A DNA stretch of 64,000 bases from assembly GCA_964405665.1 (NCBI GenBank), contig CAYOOT010000001.1:1-64000 (forward strand). The letters run 5' to 3'. The notes below the pieces were generated by a model, which searched no databases, was not told the origin of the DNA, and saw only the letters and a program-made list of their open reading frames with translations. The translations under genes and the position numbers were made by a program. Below are positions 33,462 through 42,730 of this stretch, piece by piece (positions within the stretch are counted from its first letter, which is position 1; each line of letters begins with the position of its first letter). This DNA comes from CAYOOT01 sp964405665 (GTDB taxonomy: Bacteria; Bdellovibrionota_C; UBA2361; SZUA-149; CAZDWZ01).

Positions 33462-34595
33462 TTAATTTAAATGTTGTTCCAATATTTTCTTTAAACGGTT
33501 ATGAAAAACATCCAAGCCATAATACTCTATAACCTTTTGTCTTAAAAACTCTCTATTGTAAATATTTTTGTTTGGATGCTTGCCATTAAGCACTTGAATC
33601 AAAATATTAGCCAACTCTTTAATATTATCAGGATCGACAACGATGCCCAATTCGCCATTTTTAATGACCTCTTGACCGGCATCTTGATTGCTCACTAATA
33701 CCGGCCTGCCGCAAGCAAGAGCTTCTAAATAAACGATTCCAAAACCCTCTCCTTTACTGGGCATGGCAAAAAGATCACAAAGATTATAATAGTCAACTAT
33801 TTCTTCATCGGGAATGAAACCTGTCATAATAACTGATTTTTCCAGTCCTTTGTTCTTGATCAAATCCTCTATGCGGTGACGATCGTTTCCCTTGCCCACT
33901 AAAATATAAACTAGATCTTTTATACTTTCTTTTACTAGATCTAAGGATTCTATTATTTGATCATATCCCTTATAGCTTTCAAAATTATCAAGACGGCAAA
34001 TTGTAAGAATAACTTTTGTTTCGTTGGTAATTCCGTGTCGATCCAATAATTTTTTTGATTTATCGGCAATTTGAAAATTATTTTCTGAGAACTTGCACGG
34101 AAGAATATTAAATTTACTTTGATCGACAGTTAAATATTCTTTAACTTTACTTATTGTATAATTGCTGATTGAAATAATGGCCGTCGCAGACCGCAATGAT
34201 TGGATTTTCATCGGACTTTTCCAATTCCAGACTTCGATCCCATAAATAACAACAAAATATTTAATTTTTCTAAACTTTGATAAAATAAATATCAGAGGCA
34301 AATAATTGGCATGCATCACAAAAATTATTGGATTTTTATTGAATAATCCCGAAGATAATAGCTTGATACTAAAAATCAATGTTCTCAAAAATTTAGGATA
34401 ATGCCCCGAGAAATTATATTCAACCAATGTTTGAAGTTTTTTTCTTGCGGGCCGATCCTCTTTTAAATAAATTTTTTTCTCCAGATTCGGATAAATATTA
34501 AAAAAATCTTGAAAAAAATAATTGCAAAAAACTTGAATTCCTCCTTTAAAATCAAAAATATTAGGACACCAAAATATAATTTTCTCTTTGGCCAT
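33462..34595 (-). CDS. GT4-family glycosyltransferase
   Basis: GT-B fold, 377 residues. The donor-binding half begins ILTICRLDNFESYKGYDQ and contains ILVGKGNDRHRIEDLIK, DEEIVDYYNLCDLFAMPS and the EGFGIVYLEALACGRPV motif with the ExxxxxxxE pair. The N-terminal acceptor half is typical but gives no hint of substrate. It lies 1 nt after the next upstream GT4 gene and abuts the carbamoyltransferase gene. Confidence 0.92.
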   Translation of the reverse strand: MAKEKIIFWCPNIFDFKGGIQVFCNYFFQDFFNIYPNLEKKIYLKEDRPARKKLQTLVEYNFSGHYPKFLRTLIFSIKLLSSGLFNKNPIIFVMHANYLPLIFILSKFRKIKYFVVIYGIEVWNWKSPMKIQSLRSATAIISISNYTISKVKEYLTVDQSKFNILPCKFSENNFQIADKSKKLLDRHGITNETKVILTICRLDNFESYKGYDQIIESLDLVKESIKDLVYILVGKGNDRHRIEDLIKNKGLEKSVIMTGFIPDEEIVDYYNLCDLFAMPSKGEGFGIVYLEALACGRPVLVSNQDAGQEVIKNGELGIVVDPDNIKELANILIQVLNGKHPNKNIYNREFLRQKVIEYYGLDVFHNRLKKILEQHLN

Positions 34596-34596
34596 A

Positions 34597-35862
34597 TCAG
34601 CTAGGTATATTTTCTTTTAAATATTTAGCTAAATTTAGGCAATAAGCTTCCCAACTGTAAAGCTTTATTTTATTAAGTATTTCCTGATGATCGATGTTTA
34701 AAGAATCAGGATCATCATAATAAAATAATATTGCTTTTTTTAAATCTTCAATATTCCTTTTTTCGACAAGTAAGCCGATTTTGGGATCGGATAAAATATC
34801 GGGCGCAACTCCAGTAACTGTTGCAATCACCGGTAATCCATGGGAAAGTGCTTCCAATACTACTAAACCAAAGCCTTCATATAAAGAAGGAAAGATAAAA
34901 AGGTCGCTATTGAGATATATTTGCGATAATTGATTATGAGGAACGCTGCCATAATATTTTATCTTGGTATTATTACTTAAATTTTTTTCCAACCAACCTG
35001 AGGGATATTCATTGCCTCCGACCAAATGTAAGGTACTATTTTTTAGATTCAATTGTCTAAATGCTTCCATTAAGTAATGCACACCTTTTAGAGGATTAAG
35101 TCTTCCGACATACAAAATATTAAAAGTTTTTTTATCTTTTCTTTTAGAAACGACACTAAGATTTTCTACTTTTGTAGCACCATAAGGTATGACAACTATT
35201 TTTTCCGGACTAATATTATTTTTAATCAAAGAATTGCGGGTGGCATTAGAAGCAACAATAATATTATCGGCCAAATTAAGCTCTTGTTCCTTTCTTTCAA
35301 TTTTCCATTTTGGTTCTAAAAGTGCCGCACAGGAGTTTTTAAATTCCGGAAATAAATCTGCTTCCTCCCTTTGAATTTTATAAACTTCCTTATAATGCAG
35401 AGTCGGCAAATCATAAAAATTTATTAATCCTAATTGTTTGGATTTTTGAAAGCTTACGGCAGCAGTATCTTCATAGCTATATATTGCAGAAAGATTATTT
35501 GTCCGCTCAATTACCTGAGAAAATTTGCGATCAATATGTACGGATAAATAATCAGACAAACTTTTTTCTTCGATTCCTAAAATTCTAGCGATTTTACTGC
35601 GAATCAAAAATATTCTTAAAAGTTCAGGGCCGGGAAAACTAAAAATCTTTTCCACTTCATCAGGAACCCAATCTCTTCTGGCAAATTCTTTTGATAATTT
35701 TTTTGAAACAAAATTCAATATAGAAAAAATTTTTGAATTTTTATTATAATAAAATGAGGTCGTCAAAGATGCCAACAAATCGCTTTTTAATAAACTTAAA
35801 AGAGCATTCCTGGCATTAGGGTTTCCTGTGGGATGGCAAAAAGCGATTTTTTTTAAAGTCAT
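34597..35862 (-). CDS. GT4-family glycosyltransferase
   Basis: GT-B fold, 421 residues, with a long N-terminal acceptor domain. The C-terminal half reads ILYVGRLNPLKGVHYLMEAF, HLVGGNEYPSGWLEK, LSQIYLNSDLFIFPSLYEG and EGFGLVVLEALSHGLPVIA. Its start overlaps the methyltransferase stop by 4 bp, and it is followed by a second GT4 gene and a carbamoyltransferase. Confidence 0.92.
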   Translation of the reverse strand: MTLKKIAFCHPTGNPNARNALLSLLKSDLLASLTTSFYYNKNSKIFSILNFVSKKLSKEFARRDWVPDEVEKIFSFPGPELLRIFLIRSKIARILGIEEKSLSDYLSVHIDRKFSQVIERTNNLSAIYSYEDTAAVSFQKSKQLGLINFYDLPTLHYKEVYKIQREEADLFPEFKNSCAALLEPKWKIERKEQELNLADNIIVASNATRNSLIKNNISPEKIVVIPYGATKVENLSVVSKRKDKKTFNILYVGRLNPLKGVHYLMEAFRQLNLKNSTLHLVGGNEYPSGWLEKNLSNNTKIKYYGSVPHNQLSQIYLNSDLFIFPSLYEGFGLVVLEALSHGLPVIATVTGVAPDILSDPKIGLLVEKRNIEDLKKAILFYYDDPDSLNIDHQEILNKIKLYSWEAYCLNLAKYLKENIPS

Positions 35863-36902
35863 TTTCCATTCTTTCTGGAGAGGAAAAAAATACTATCCGA
35901 AAAATAAATAAATAAAGGCACTTTATTGGCAATTTTTTTGAGACATTCTGATAAATTATATCCTAACCTGATCAGAGGATGCATCATATCAATATCGGAA
36001 CTTTGGGCACCTAAACCGAAATAAGTATCGATGCTTATTTCGCAATGTCCGATAATCGAACTGAATGCTTTTTTTAATTCCTTAATCGACCAGTAGCGCA
36101 CTTGAAATTCACTGGCAGTAGAAAAGCCTCTCTTCAATTGATGAAAAAGACTGATTAAGCCGAACTTATTCGCCATTTGCACTAAACATATTCCCCGCTC
36201 TTTGAGCACATTGCTGATTTGTTTGGCACTTAACAAAAAATCTTCTTTACTAAAATGCTGAAAAACACTGTAGCTATATACATTGTCGAATGTTTTTTCT
36301 TTAAAAGGCAAATATCTGGAATCAGCCACAACAAAAGAAATATCGTGACCATAATGTTTAGATAGTCTTTTTGCAGCCAAAACAGCCCCTAGAGAAGGAT
36401 CTAATCCCACCACTTTATATCCTTTATTTGCAGCGGCAATGCTCCATCTGCCCCAATTGCAGCCGATATCAAGCAATAGATTTCCCTGCGCCGAACCTAA
36501 AGCGATTTTAGGGATCGGATATCTGCCCAGATTTGATTTTAATGTTCTGTACAAATTGCCGCAGGTGGCGACAATTAATTCTTGCACGACAGGATCAACT
36601 GAATGACTTTTATCTTTGCATTTTTCTTTGACTAATTCTCTGTCTTTCTCGTCAATTCCAAGTGTGGCGGTAAAATAGGGGTCATTTTTGAAATAAAAAT
36701 CTGAATTTTCAGCAGCAGTTAGCGAGGCTTTTGCCACCCATAGAGTTTCCGGAACATCATTTCTTAAAAGAACTGGGATGCCATCGATGATATTGAATGA
36801 ATGCTTGTTTTCGCAAACAAGCTTGCCTTGATTCATCGATAAATTCAAACGATCATAAGGGCAAACCAATATTTCTATTAAAGTTTTATCACACATAATC
36901 AA
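35859..36902 (-). CDS. SAM-dependent methyltransferase with Trm112-like N-domain
   Basis: The first about 50 residues resemble a Trm112/UPF0434 zinc-ribbon (LIEILVCPYDRLNL, LVCENKHSFNIIDGIPVLL), but only two of the usual four cysteines remain. A class I methyltransferase domain follows, with the SAM loop LLDIGCNWGRWSIAAA, GLDPSLGAVLAA and NVYSYSVFQHF. It likely methylates a sugar or lipid-linked glycan of the locus. Two start ATGs 6 nt apart are possible. Confidence 0.85.
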   Translation of the reverse strand: MIMCDKTLIEILVCPYDRLNLSMNQGKLVCENKHSFNIIDGIPVLLRNDVPETLWVAKASLTAAENSDFYFKNDPYFTATLGIDEKDRELVKEKCKDKSHSVDPVVQELIVATCGNLYRTLKSNLGRYPIPKIALGSAQGNLLLDIGCNWGRWSIAAANKGYKVVGLDPSLGAVLAAKRLSKHYGHDISFVVADSRYLPFKEKTFDNVYSYSVFQHFSKEDFLLSAKQISNVLKERGICLVQMANKFGLISLFHQLKRGFSTASEFQVRYWSIKELKKAFSSIIGHCEISIDTYFGLGAQSSDIDMMHPLIRLGYNLSECLKKIANKVPLFIYFSDSIFFLSRKNGK

Positions 36903-36920
36903 AAATTAAACCGTTTACAT

Positions 36921-37955
36921 TTACTTTATTTTTATTGAAAAATTACTAGGTCTAAGCAGAATTTTCTTATCTTCAAAGATCAGCCTTTTTAGATCATCTT
37001 CCTTTACTGAGGAATCAGCATAAGATACGCCTACTTTAAAATTATTTAGATTCATATCAAAAAGATTCTGCGGACCGAATCCATTTGTTTTAATTCTTGA
37101 TTCAATAAATTTAGCTACATACTCTTCTTTGAAATAAAGCTGCAAAATGAATCCTGTCAAAACTTGAGAGTAAACATCAATTGGAAAATCATTCTTTGTT
37201 TTTAAAACATTTTCCAGTTCTCTTGAAAGATAATTTTCCAAATCAAGCACATAGACACAATCGATATAATCTTTAAAGCTTTTCAAATTACTTTTATCAA
37301 ATTGCAAGTATTTGATATTGGAAATTAATTTATCAAAATCTACACTTAAAGAATAATAGTTCTCATTATCTTTTAATATTTTTATGGGGAAATCATTTTG
37401 ATCAAACTTTAATTTACCCTCAAAAGTGAAGTTTGATTTTGTACGGCCCTTTTCTAATAACTCAAATAACTCTTGCAAATTAGTCTCAATGGTTTTTCTA
37501 ATATTTTGTTGATCATTTTTAAAATTGACTTCAAAATTACTGCCTTGCAAACCGACAAAAGGATAATTATCATAAATCCAATTGCCTCTGCTGATATTAT
37601 CCGAATCGAGATATTTAAGACGAACACCACTTGCTTTAATTGTTATTTCTTTTGCTGAAAAGTCCGGCCAACTAACAGAAATATTATCAACCTTTAAAGA
37701 AAGGTTTAACTTAAAATTATTAGTTGGATAATCAAAGTCAAAATGAAAATTTCTAATATTAAAAGATTTAAGCGAGTTAATGCTTACTTCTTCAAAATAG
37801 GTGTCCCAAACATTAATTCCTTTTTCTTTGAAATTTTTTCGAAGATTACCCAAACTCAATGTTACATCATTAGATAATTTAGTGCTTAAAACAAAATAGA
37901 GCACAATAATTAAGATAATTAAGCTAATATTTATTAACAGAAAATTCTTACGCAT
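36921..37955 (-). CDS. Uncharacterised inner-membrane-anchored protein, AsmA-like layout
   Basis: One N-terminal membrane segment (about 5-24) and a large periplasmic region of 320 residues rich in alternating hydrophobic and polar beta-strand patterns (for example LSLKVDNISVSWPDFSAKEI). The layout recalls AsmA/TamB-type or intermembrane lipid-transfer proteins, but I see no family motif. It is 18 nt upstream of the methyltransferase gene, in the same operon. It may handle lipid-linked glycan in the periplasm; this is a guess. Confidence 0.6.
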   Translation of the reverse strand: MRKNFLLINISLIILIIVLYFVLSTKLSNDVTLSLGNLRKNFKEKGINVWDTYFEEVSINSLKSFNIRNFHFDFDYPTNNFKLNLSLKVDNISVSWPDFSAKEITIKASGVRLKYLDSDNISRGNWIYDNYPFVGLQGSNFEVNFKNDQQNIRKTIETNLQELFELLEKGRTKSNFTFEGKLKFDQNDFPIKILKDNENYYSLSVDFDKLISNIKYLQFDKSNLKSFKDYIDCVYVLDLENYLSRELENVLKTKNDFPIDVYSQVLTGFILQLYFKEEYVAKFIESRIKTNGFGPQNLFDMNLNNFKVGVSYADSSVKEDDLKRLIFEDKKILLRPSNFSIKIK

Positions 37956-38046
37956 TTAATTAATTTCCCCTAACTTGAAGAAAAAGATCTTAATATGTTA
38001 AACAATTTAGGTTTATATTTTAGGTTCATTCTAACATTTTCTACTG

Positions 38047-39951
38047 TTACATTTGAGAAATAACACCTGTTAAATGTTGTGCTTCCCAATATGAATGAAA
38101 TTTACCACGTTGTGCCAATAATTGTCTCGGAGCGCCCATTTCAACTACTTTTCCTTTTTCTAAAACTATTATTTTTTCAGCGTGTTGAACAGTAGCCAAA
38201 CGATGAGCAATGACAATTATTGTTTTATTTCCAAACATTTCATCGATAACCACTTGAATTTGTTTTTCGGTATTGGAATCCAAGGCACTCGTCGGTTCGT
38301 CAAGAATTAAAATATCAGGTTTTTTTAATATCGCTCTGGCAATTGAAATTCTTTGTTTTTCTCCGCCGGATAGGCGCATCCCCTTGTCTCCCAAATCGGA
38401 ATCTAAACCATGGGGCAATTTGCCAAGTAAATCATGAAGTCGGGCGCTTTTAACAGCCTCGATTAATTCTTCATTGCTAACTTCACGCTCTAAACCATAC
38501 AGCAAATTTTCTTTAAAAGTTGCATGTAATAAAAATGCCTCTTGGCTGACCAGGGCAATATTTTTAAGAAGAGAATTAATTTTATAATCTCTTATGTCAA
38601 TGCCATCAATAAAGATATTTCCTGGTTCACAATCATAAAATCTCATCAAGAGATTAATTATTGTCGATTTTCCTGAACCGCTTTGTCCGACAATTGCTGT
38701 CATCGTTCCTTTTTCAATCTTAAAACTAACTCCGTTTAAGACCTGGTTTCCTCCGGGGTAAGTAAAATTTAAATTCCTTAGTTCAATGTGCTCATGCAAA
38801 CCAAGGTAATTTTTAGTTCCATCGGGGATCATATATTTTAACTCATTATCAAAAACCGACATTACCTCTTGAAGCGGCCCGGATAATGAAGCTAAAGAAG
38901 CTCTTACCGTATTCAAAGAGCCAAAGAGTCCTGAAGCTCTTTTTAACATAGCGATAAACGCAAAATATTTGGCAATGCCGTCAGAATTTTCAACACTCGC
39001 AATATAAGAAATAATGCCAATTAATACAAAAATTAAACAAAGCATGATAATTTCCTGAACAGGATTAATCATCGCAATATGCTTATCTACACTATATTGA
39101 AGATTGCGCACGGCATCGCTTGTTTTATTAAAATCTTTTATTTCTTTTCCTTCTGTGGAATATGCTTTAATTAAGGGAATGCAGTTGAGAGCATTAGAAA
39201 TTCTTCTGCCTAAGATATTGTAGGATTCAGCATAACTTTTGGAAGAATCCCTGAGCTTCTTAATAATGCTGGTTAAGGCATTATGCAAAATTGGAAAGAT
39301 ACAAAGCACTATTACTGTGAGCTTAACTGAGATCATCAACATGATAGTTAAATAAACAAAAAGAGTGCTGATCGCATAACCTGCACCTTGTAAATTCCGA
39401 AACTCCAAGGCTACAGTATCAACATAAGTGGTAATTAATTGATGTAAATAACCAAGACTATGCTTTTCAAAATATAATTTACCAAAACTTAAGTATCTTG
39501 CATAAATACCTTTCCTTAAGAAATTTGCTACCTTACGAACTTGCTTGGAAGTACCCCAGGCAGAAAGAAGAAAAAGAACGTTTTTCCCTATTGCACTGAC
39601 AAAAACTCCACCTATTAGTAATATAAAAAGTGTCTTATCATCATTTAAAAAGGAAAATGTTTCATGATTGGCAAGCTCCTTAAAAAAATCATATTTTTTA
39701 ATAGAGCTTAAATCTTTCTTCATCATCCAGTCTAAAACCGGAATCGATAAGATCACTGTAAATCCTTCACATAAAGAAGCGCCGATAAAAATAAACAGAG
39801 GAAGGATAAAGGAGTAATAACTAATATTTGATTTTTTAAGCTGTTGGTTAAGCTTTTTTAAGTAATAGGAATTCTTTTTTGAAAAAAACGTTATATTTAA
39901 CACTGATATACAAATATTTGAAATTTTTATGAGTTTAGTTGAATATCTCAA
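38047..39951 (-). CDS. ABC transporter with fused membrane and ATPase domains (MsbA-like)
   Basis: A half-transporter of the lipid/oligosaccharide flippase class. Six spans (about 45-330) are followed by an ATPase with Walker A GQSGSGKST, Q-loop SQEAFLLHAT, signature LSGGEKQR, Walker B ILILDEPTSALD and the switch His in IAHRLATV. No Wzx-type flippase is in the locus, so this protein may flip the lipid-linked glycan. The annotated start is a TTG; a GTG 16 codons on is possible. Confidence 0.9.
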   Translation of the reverse strand: MRYSTKLIKISNICISVLNITFFSKKNSYYLKKLNQQLKKSNISYYSFILPLFIFIGASLCEGFTVILSIPVLDWMMKKDLSSIKKYDFFKELANHETFSFLNDDKTLFILLIGGVFVSAIGKNVLFLLSAWGTSKQVRKVANFLRKGIYARYLSFGKLYFEKHSLGYLHQLITTYVDTVALEFRNLQGAGYAISTLFVYLTIMLMISVKLTVIVLCIFPILHNALTSIIKKLRDSSKSYAESYNILGRRISNALNCIPLIKAYSTEGKEIKDFNKTSDAVRNLQYSVDKHIAMINPVQEIIMLCLIFVLIGIISYIASVENSDGIAKYFAFIAMLKRASGLFGSLNTVRASLASLSGPLQEVMSVFDNELKYMIPDGTKNYLGLHEHIELRNLNFTYPGGNQVLNGVSFKIEKGTMTAIVGQSGSGKSTIINLLMRFYDCEPGNIFIDGIDIRDYKINSLLKNIALVSQEAFLLHATFKENLLYGLEREVSNEELIEAVKSARLHDLLGKLPHGLDSDLGDKGMRLSGGEKQRISIARAILKKPDILILDEPTSALDSNTEKQIQVVIDEMFGNKTIIVIAHRLATVQHAEKIIVLEKGKVVEMGAPRQLLAQRGKFHSYWEAQHLTGVISQM

Positions 39952-40029
39952 CTAATTACTTAAGATGATTTAGGATTTACCATTGACTCAGAAAATGTGG
40001 TAGATCAAATATATTTTATAGATTTATTA

Positions 40030-42567
40030 CTATTTTTCTGTATATTGTTCTTCAATATAGTAGTACTCAGGCTCTCTGAAGGATGAAATTTTATTAGCGG
40101 CATTTAAAATAGTTCCCAAAATAGGCGCATGTACTTGTTTTAAACGGGCATATGCATATTCAGCAACAGGCCGAGGTGTTTTATTACTTCTGACAACTAA
40201 GGCTACAGCATCTACCAGCTTTGACAATAAAAGAGCATCAGCCACATGGCATACTGGGGGAGTATCAATAATAATTTGATCATATTCCATACTTAATAAT
40301 TCTATTAATTCCACCATTTGACGGGAACTTAAAAGTTCACCCGGTGCTCTGGTGTGATGTCCGGATAACAATACATGGAGTGAAGGAACCGGGGATTCCA
40401 TGATTACATCTGTATAATCGACTTCACCGTTTAAATAATCCACCAAACCCGGAGTATTACGTCCGCATTCAAAAAATTTATACATTGAAGGAATTCTTAA
40501 GTCAGCATCTATTAATAAAGTTTTAATTGATGCTTGAGCAAATGTTGTCGCCAAATTGACAGCTACGGTGCTTTTACCATCACCTTTTTGTCCACTGGTA
40601 ACCATTATTTTATGCGGAATTTCAGTCAGCCCTGAGCACTGAATTGAAGCACGAACACCTCTGAAAGATTCACTTTCCCTAGAGAGGGGAGAACTTAATA
40701 AAACTATTTCACTTGTTTTACTTTCTAGTTTTATTTTTGCTTGTTTACTTTGTTTGTTGACTAAATTTTTAGCAATATCAACTAAAGATCCCTTGCCGTT
40801 AACTTTTGTTTCAGAAACTACTTTGGTATGATCTTTGGTCTCAATTTTTGTCACACCATTTGTTAAGTCAATGTCCTCTGTTTCAATTATTGTCAATTCA
40901 TCTAAATCTTTTGGATCATCAATTGCATTTTCCTCTTCAGAAATTGCACCACCCAAAAATTCATTACTTAATTCCACGCGCGTTTGTTCATTGCCTGAAA
41001 TTTCTTTATCCAAACGTTCATTCTTACTTTCAGGAATAATTAATGTATTGCCCTGAAATTCAGAGGAAAAACTTGGGATTACGCCTAATACTGGAGAATC
41101 AATACTTCTTTTTAAATCTGCTACTGATTTTATGGAATTATCTCTAAAATCCAACAAGAAAGCCAAGGATACTCCCAACAAAGTACCCAAAAGTATCCCC
41201 GAAATCAAGGTGGCCATTGTATTTAAACTACTTGGAAAAACAGGAGATAACGCTTTGTCTAATATTTGAACGTTTTTTTGTCCATTCTCGGCGTTAACCG
41301 TAGCATCTTCTAGTCTTCGGGCAATCTGATCGTTAATTTCTTTTGCCGCTTTTAGTTCTTTTTCTAAAACTTTATATTCAATTAATTGTCTTGTATTCTG
41401 TGTTTCATTTGATTTTAATTTTTCAAATTCATTTTGGATTAATCTTTCTTGATAGGCAGCAGCCTTATATTTGATTTCTTGTTCCCTGGTTTGTCTTTCA
41501 ACGAATTGTTTAATCGTTCCTTTTGCTAGATCAATTTTTTCCTCTAAAAATTTCAGATAAGGAGTTCTGGCATTAAGTTTCTTGATTGCCTTATATTCAT
41601 TTTGGATTTGACTAATTTCAAACAATCTTGCTTGAGTATTGGGATCGGGATTGAGCACAGTAAGCCTTGAAGAACCGGCACTATTTGATAACTCTTTATA
41701 AATTGATTCTTCGGAAGCTCTTTTCAATCTCGCTTGAGATAAGCTATCTGCTAAAGTCCGAACCATGGTCCCTTTTTCTGCTAAAGCAGTAGCTTCTTCT
41801 GAAAAATTTATGCCGGATTTAATTGATAATTGATAAATCCTTTCTGAAATATCTTTTACCCTAGCTTCTGAGTCTTTAGATCTGTTTTTCAAGAAATCGA
41901 CGTTTACTGTGGCAGATTGCAATCGTTGTCCTCTTACCAGAGTGACAAAACCTTCTGCATGAGCATTAGCTATTTTTGAAGCAAGTTCCGGCTTATTTGA
42001 TTGTGCTGTAATTTTAACAAGCGAACTATTGGCCACCTGAGAATAACTTGTTGATGCCAAATATGCATCCAGGATCGGTATTGAGATATTTTCTCCACCG
42101 GAATTTTCATTGGCGATTTTTTCCGCATTAGAAATATTCTGGTTATAATAGTTTCTAATTTCTGCATTTTCTTTTAAAACGTTTATTGCCAAAACATAGC
42201 TTTGAAGTAAGGGCAATTGAGAACTGATATAATCAGATTTTGTTGTTTCACTTCGAAGGATTTCTGCCATCGGACCTTCTAACGGTGGCACATAAGTCCC
42301 GATACTGATTATTGCCGAACTCTTATATACTTTCGGTGTTCTCTTATTCTTAATTATCGCTCCGGTCATTCCTATTGATGTACATAAAGCAATTAACCAC
42401 CAATAACGAAGAAATATAGCTGCATATTCTCTAATTGGCTTTTCAGTTTGATTTAAATTAACACCATAGCCAGCATACGATCCGCCGTACTCACCATAAT
42501 GGTTTAACATCACACTGCTGTGGCCTGCGGATACTACTTCGTGATGGCCAGATTTATCATTTCTCAT
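40030..42567 (-). CDS. Wzc-like polysaccharide co-polymerase and tyrosine autokinase
   Basis: Controls chain length and export of capsule or exopolysaccharide. A cytoplasmic N-tail rich in Gly, His and Tyr precedes the Wzz domain with two flanking spans (about 55-75 and 445-465) and a long coiled coil between. An acidic linker of about 130 residues follows. The C-terminal P-loop kinase has Walker A SGQKGDGKSTVAVNLA and Walker A' LLIDADLRIPSMY. The chain ends EYYYIEEQYTEK, the Tyr cluster that is autophosphorylated in this class. Divergent from the wecA-type gene. Confidence 0.93.
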   Translation of the reverse strand: MRNDKSGHHEVVSAGHSSVMLNHYGEYGGSYAGYGVNLNQTEKPIREYAAIFLRYWWLIALCTSIGMTGAIIKNKRTPKVYKSSAIISIGTYVPPLEGPMAEILRSETTKSDYISSQLPLLQSYVLAINVLKENAEIRNYYNQNISNAEKIANENSGGENISIPILDAYLASTSYSQVANSSLVKITAQSNKPELASKIANAHAEGFVTLVRGQRLQSATVNVDFLKNRSKDSEARVKDISERIYQLSIKSGINFSEEATALAEKGTMVRTLADSLSQARLKRASEESIYKELSNSAGSSRLTVLNPDPNTQARLFEISQIQNEYKAIKKLNARTPYLKFLEEKIDLAKGTIKQFVERQTREQEIKYKAAAYQERLIQNEFEKLKSNETQNTRQLIEYKVLEKELKAAKEINDQIARRLEDATVNAENGQKNVQILDKALSPVFPSSLNTMATLISGILLGTLLGVSLAFLLDFRDNSIKSVADLKRSIDSPVLGVIPSFSSEFQGNTLIIPESKNERLDKEISGNEQTRVELSNEFLGGAISEEENAIDDPKDLDELTIIETEDIDLTNGVTKIETKDHTKVVSETKVNGKGSLVDIAKNLVNKQSKQAKIKLESKTSEIVLLSSPLSRESESFRGVRASIQCSGLTEIPHKIMVTSGQKGDGKSTVAVNLATTFAQASIKTLLIDADLRIPSMYKFFECGRNTPGLVDYLNGEVDYTDVIMESPVPSLHVLLSGHHTRAPGELLSSRQMVELIELLSMEYDQIIIDTPPVCHVADALLLSKLVDAVALVVRSNKTPRPVAEYAYARLKQVHAPILGTILNAANKISSFREPEYYYIEEQYTEK

Positions 42568-42730
42568 GACAATACACCTAATAATTTACATATGGTTACT
42601 TAAGTTGTCGGGTATCTGTTTTTTTTTCTTGAGCACTAATTTTCAAGAGGAAATACCTGAGGTTATGCTTAAGAAATGGCCCTAATTTAACGATACTAAT
42701 ATTAGGAAAGAATTTAATAATTTTTAAAGC

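Noticed and set aside
42568..42730. Riboswitch or leader RNA in the divergent gap before the glycan genes
   Set aside because: The sequence is AT-rich with T-runs and no stable conserved stem that I could recognise.
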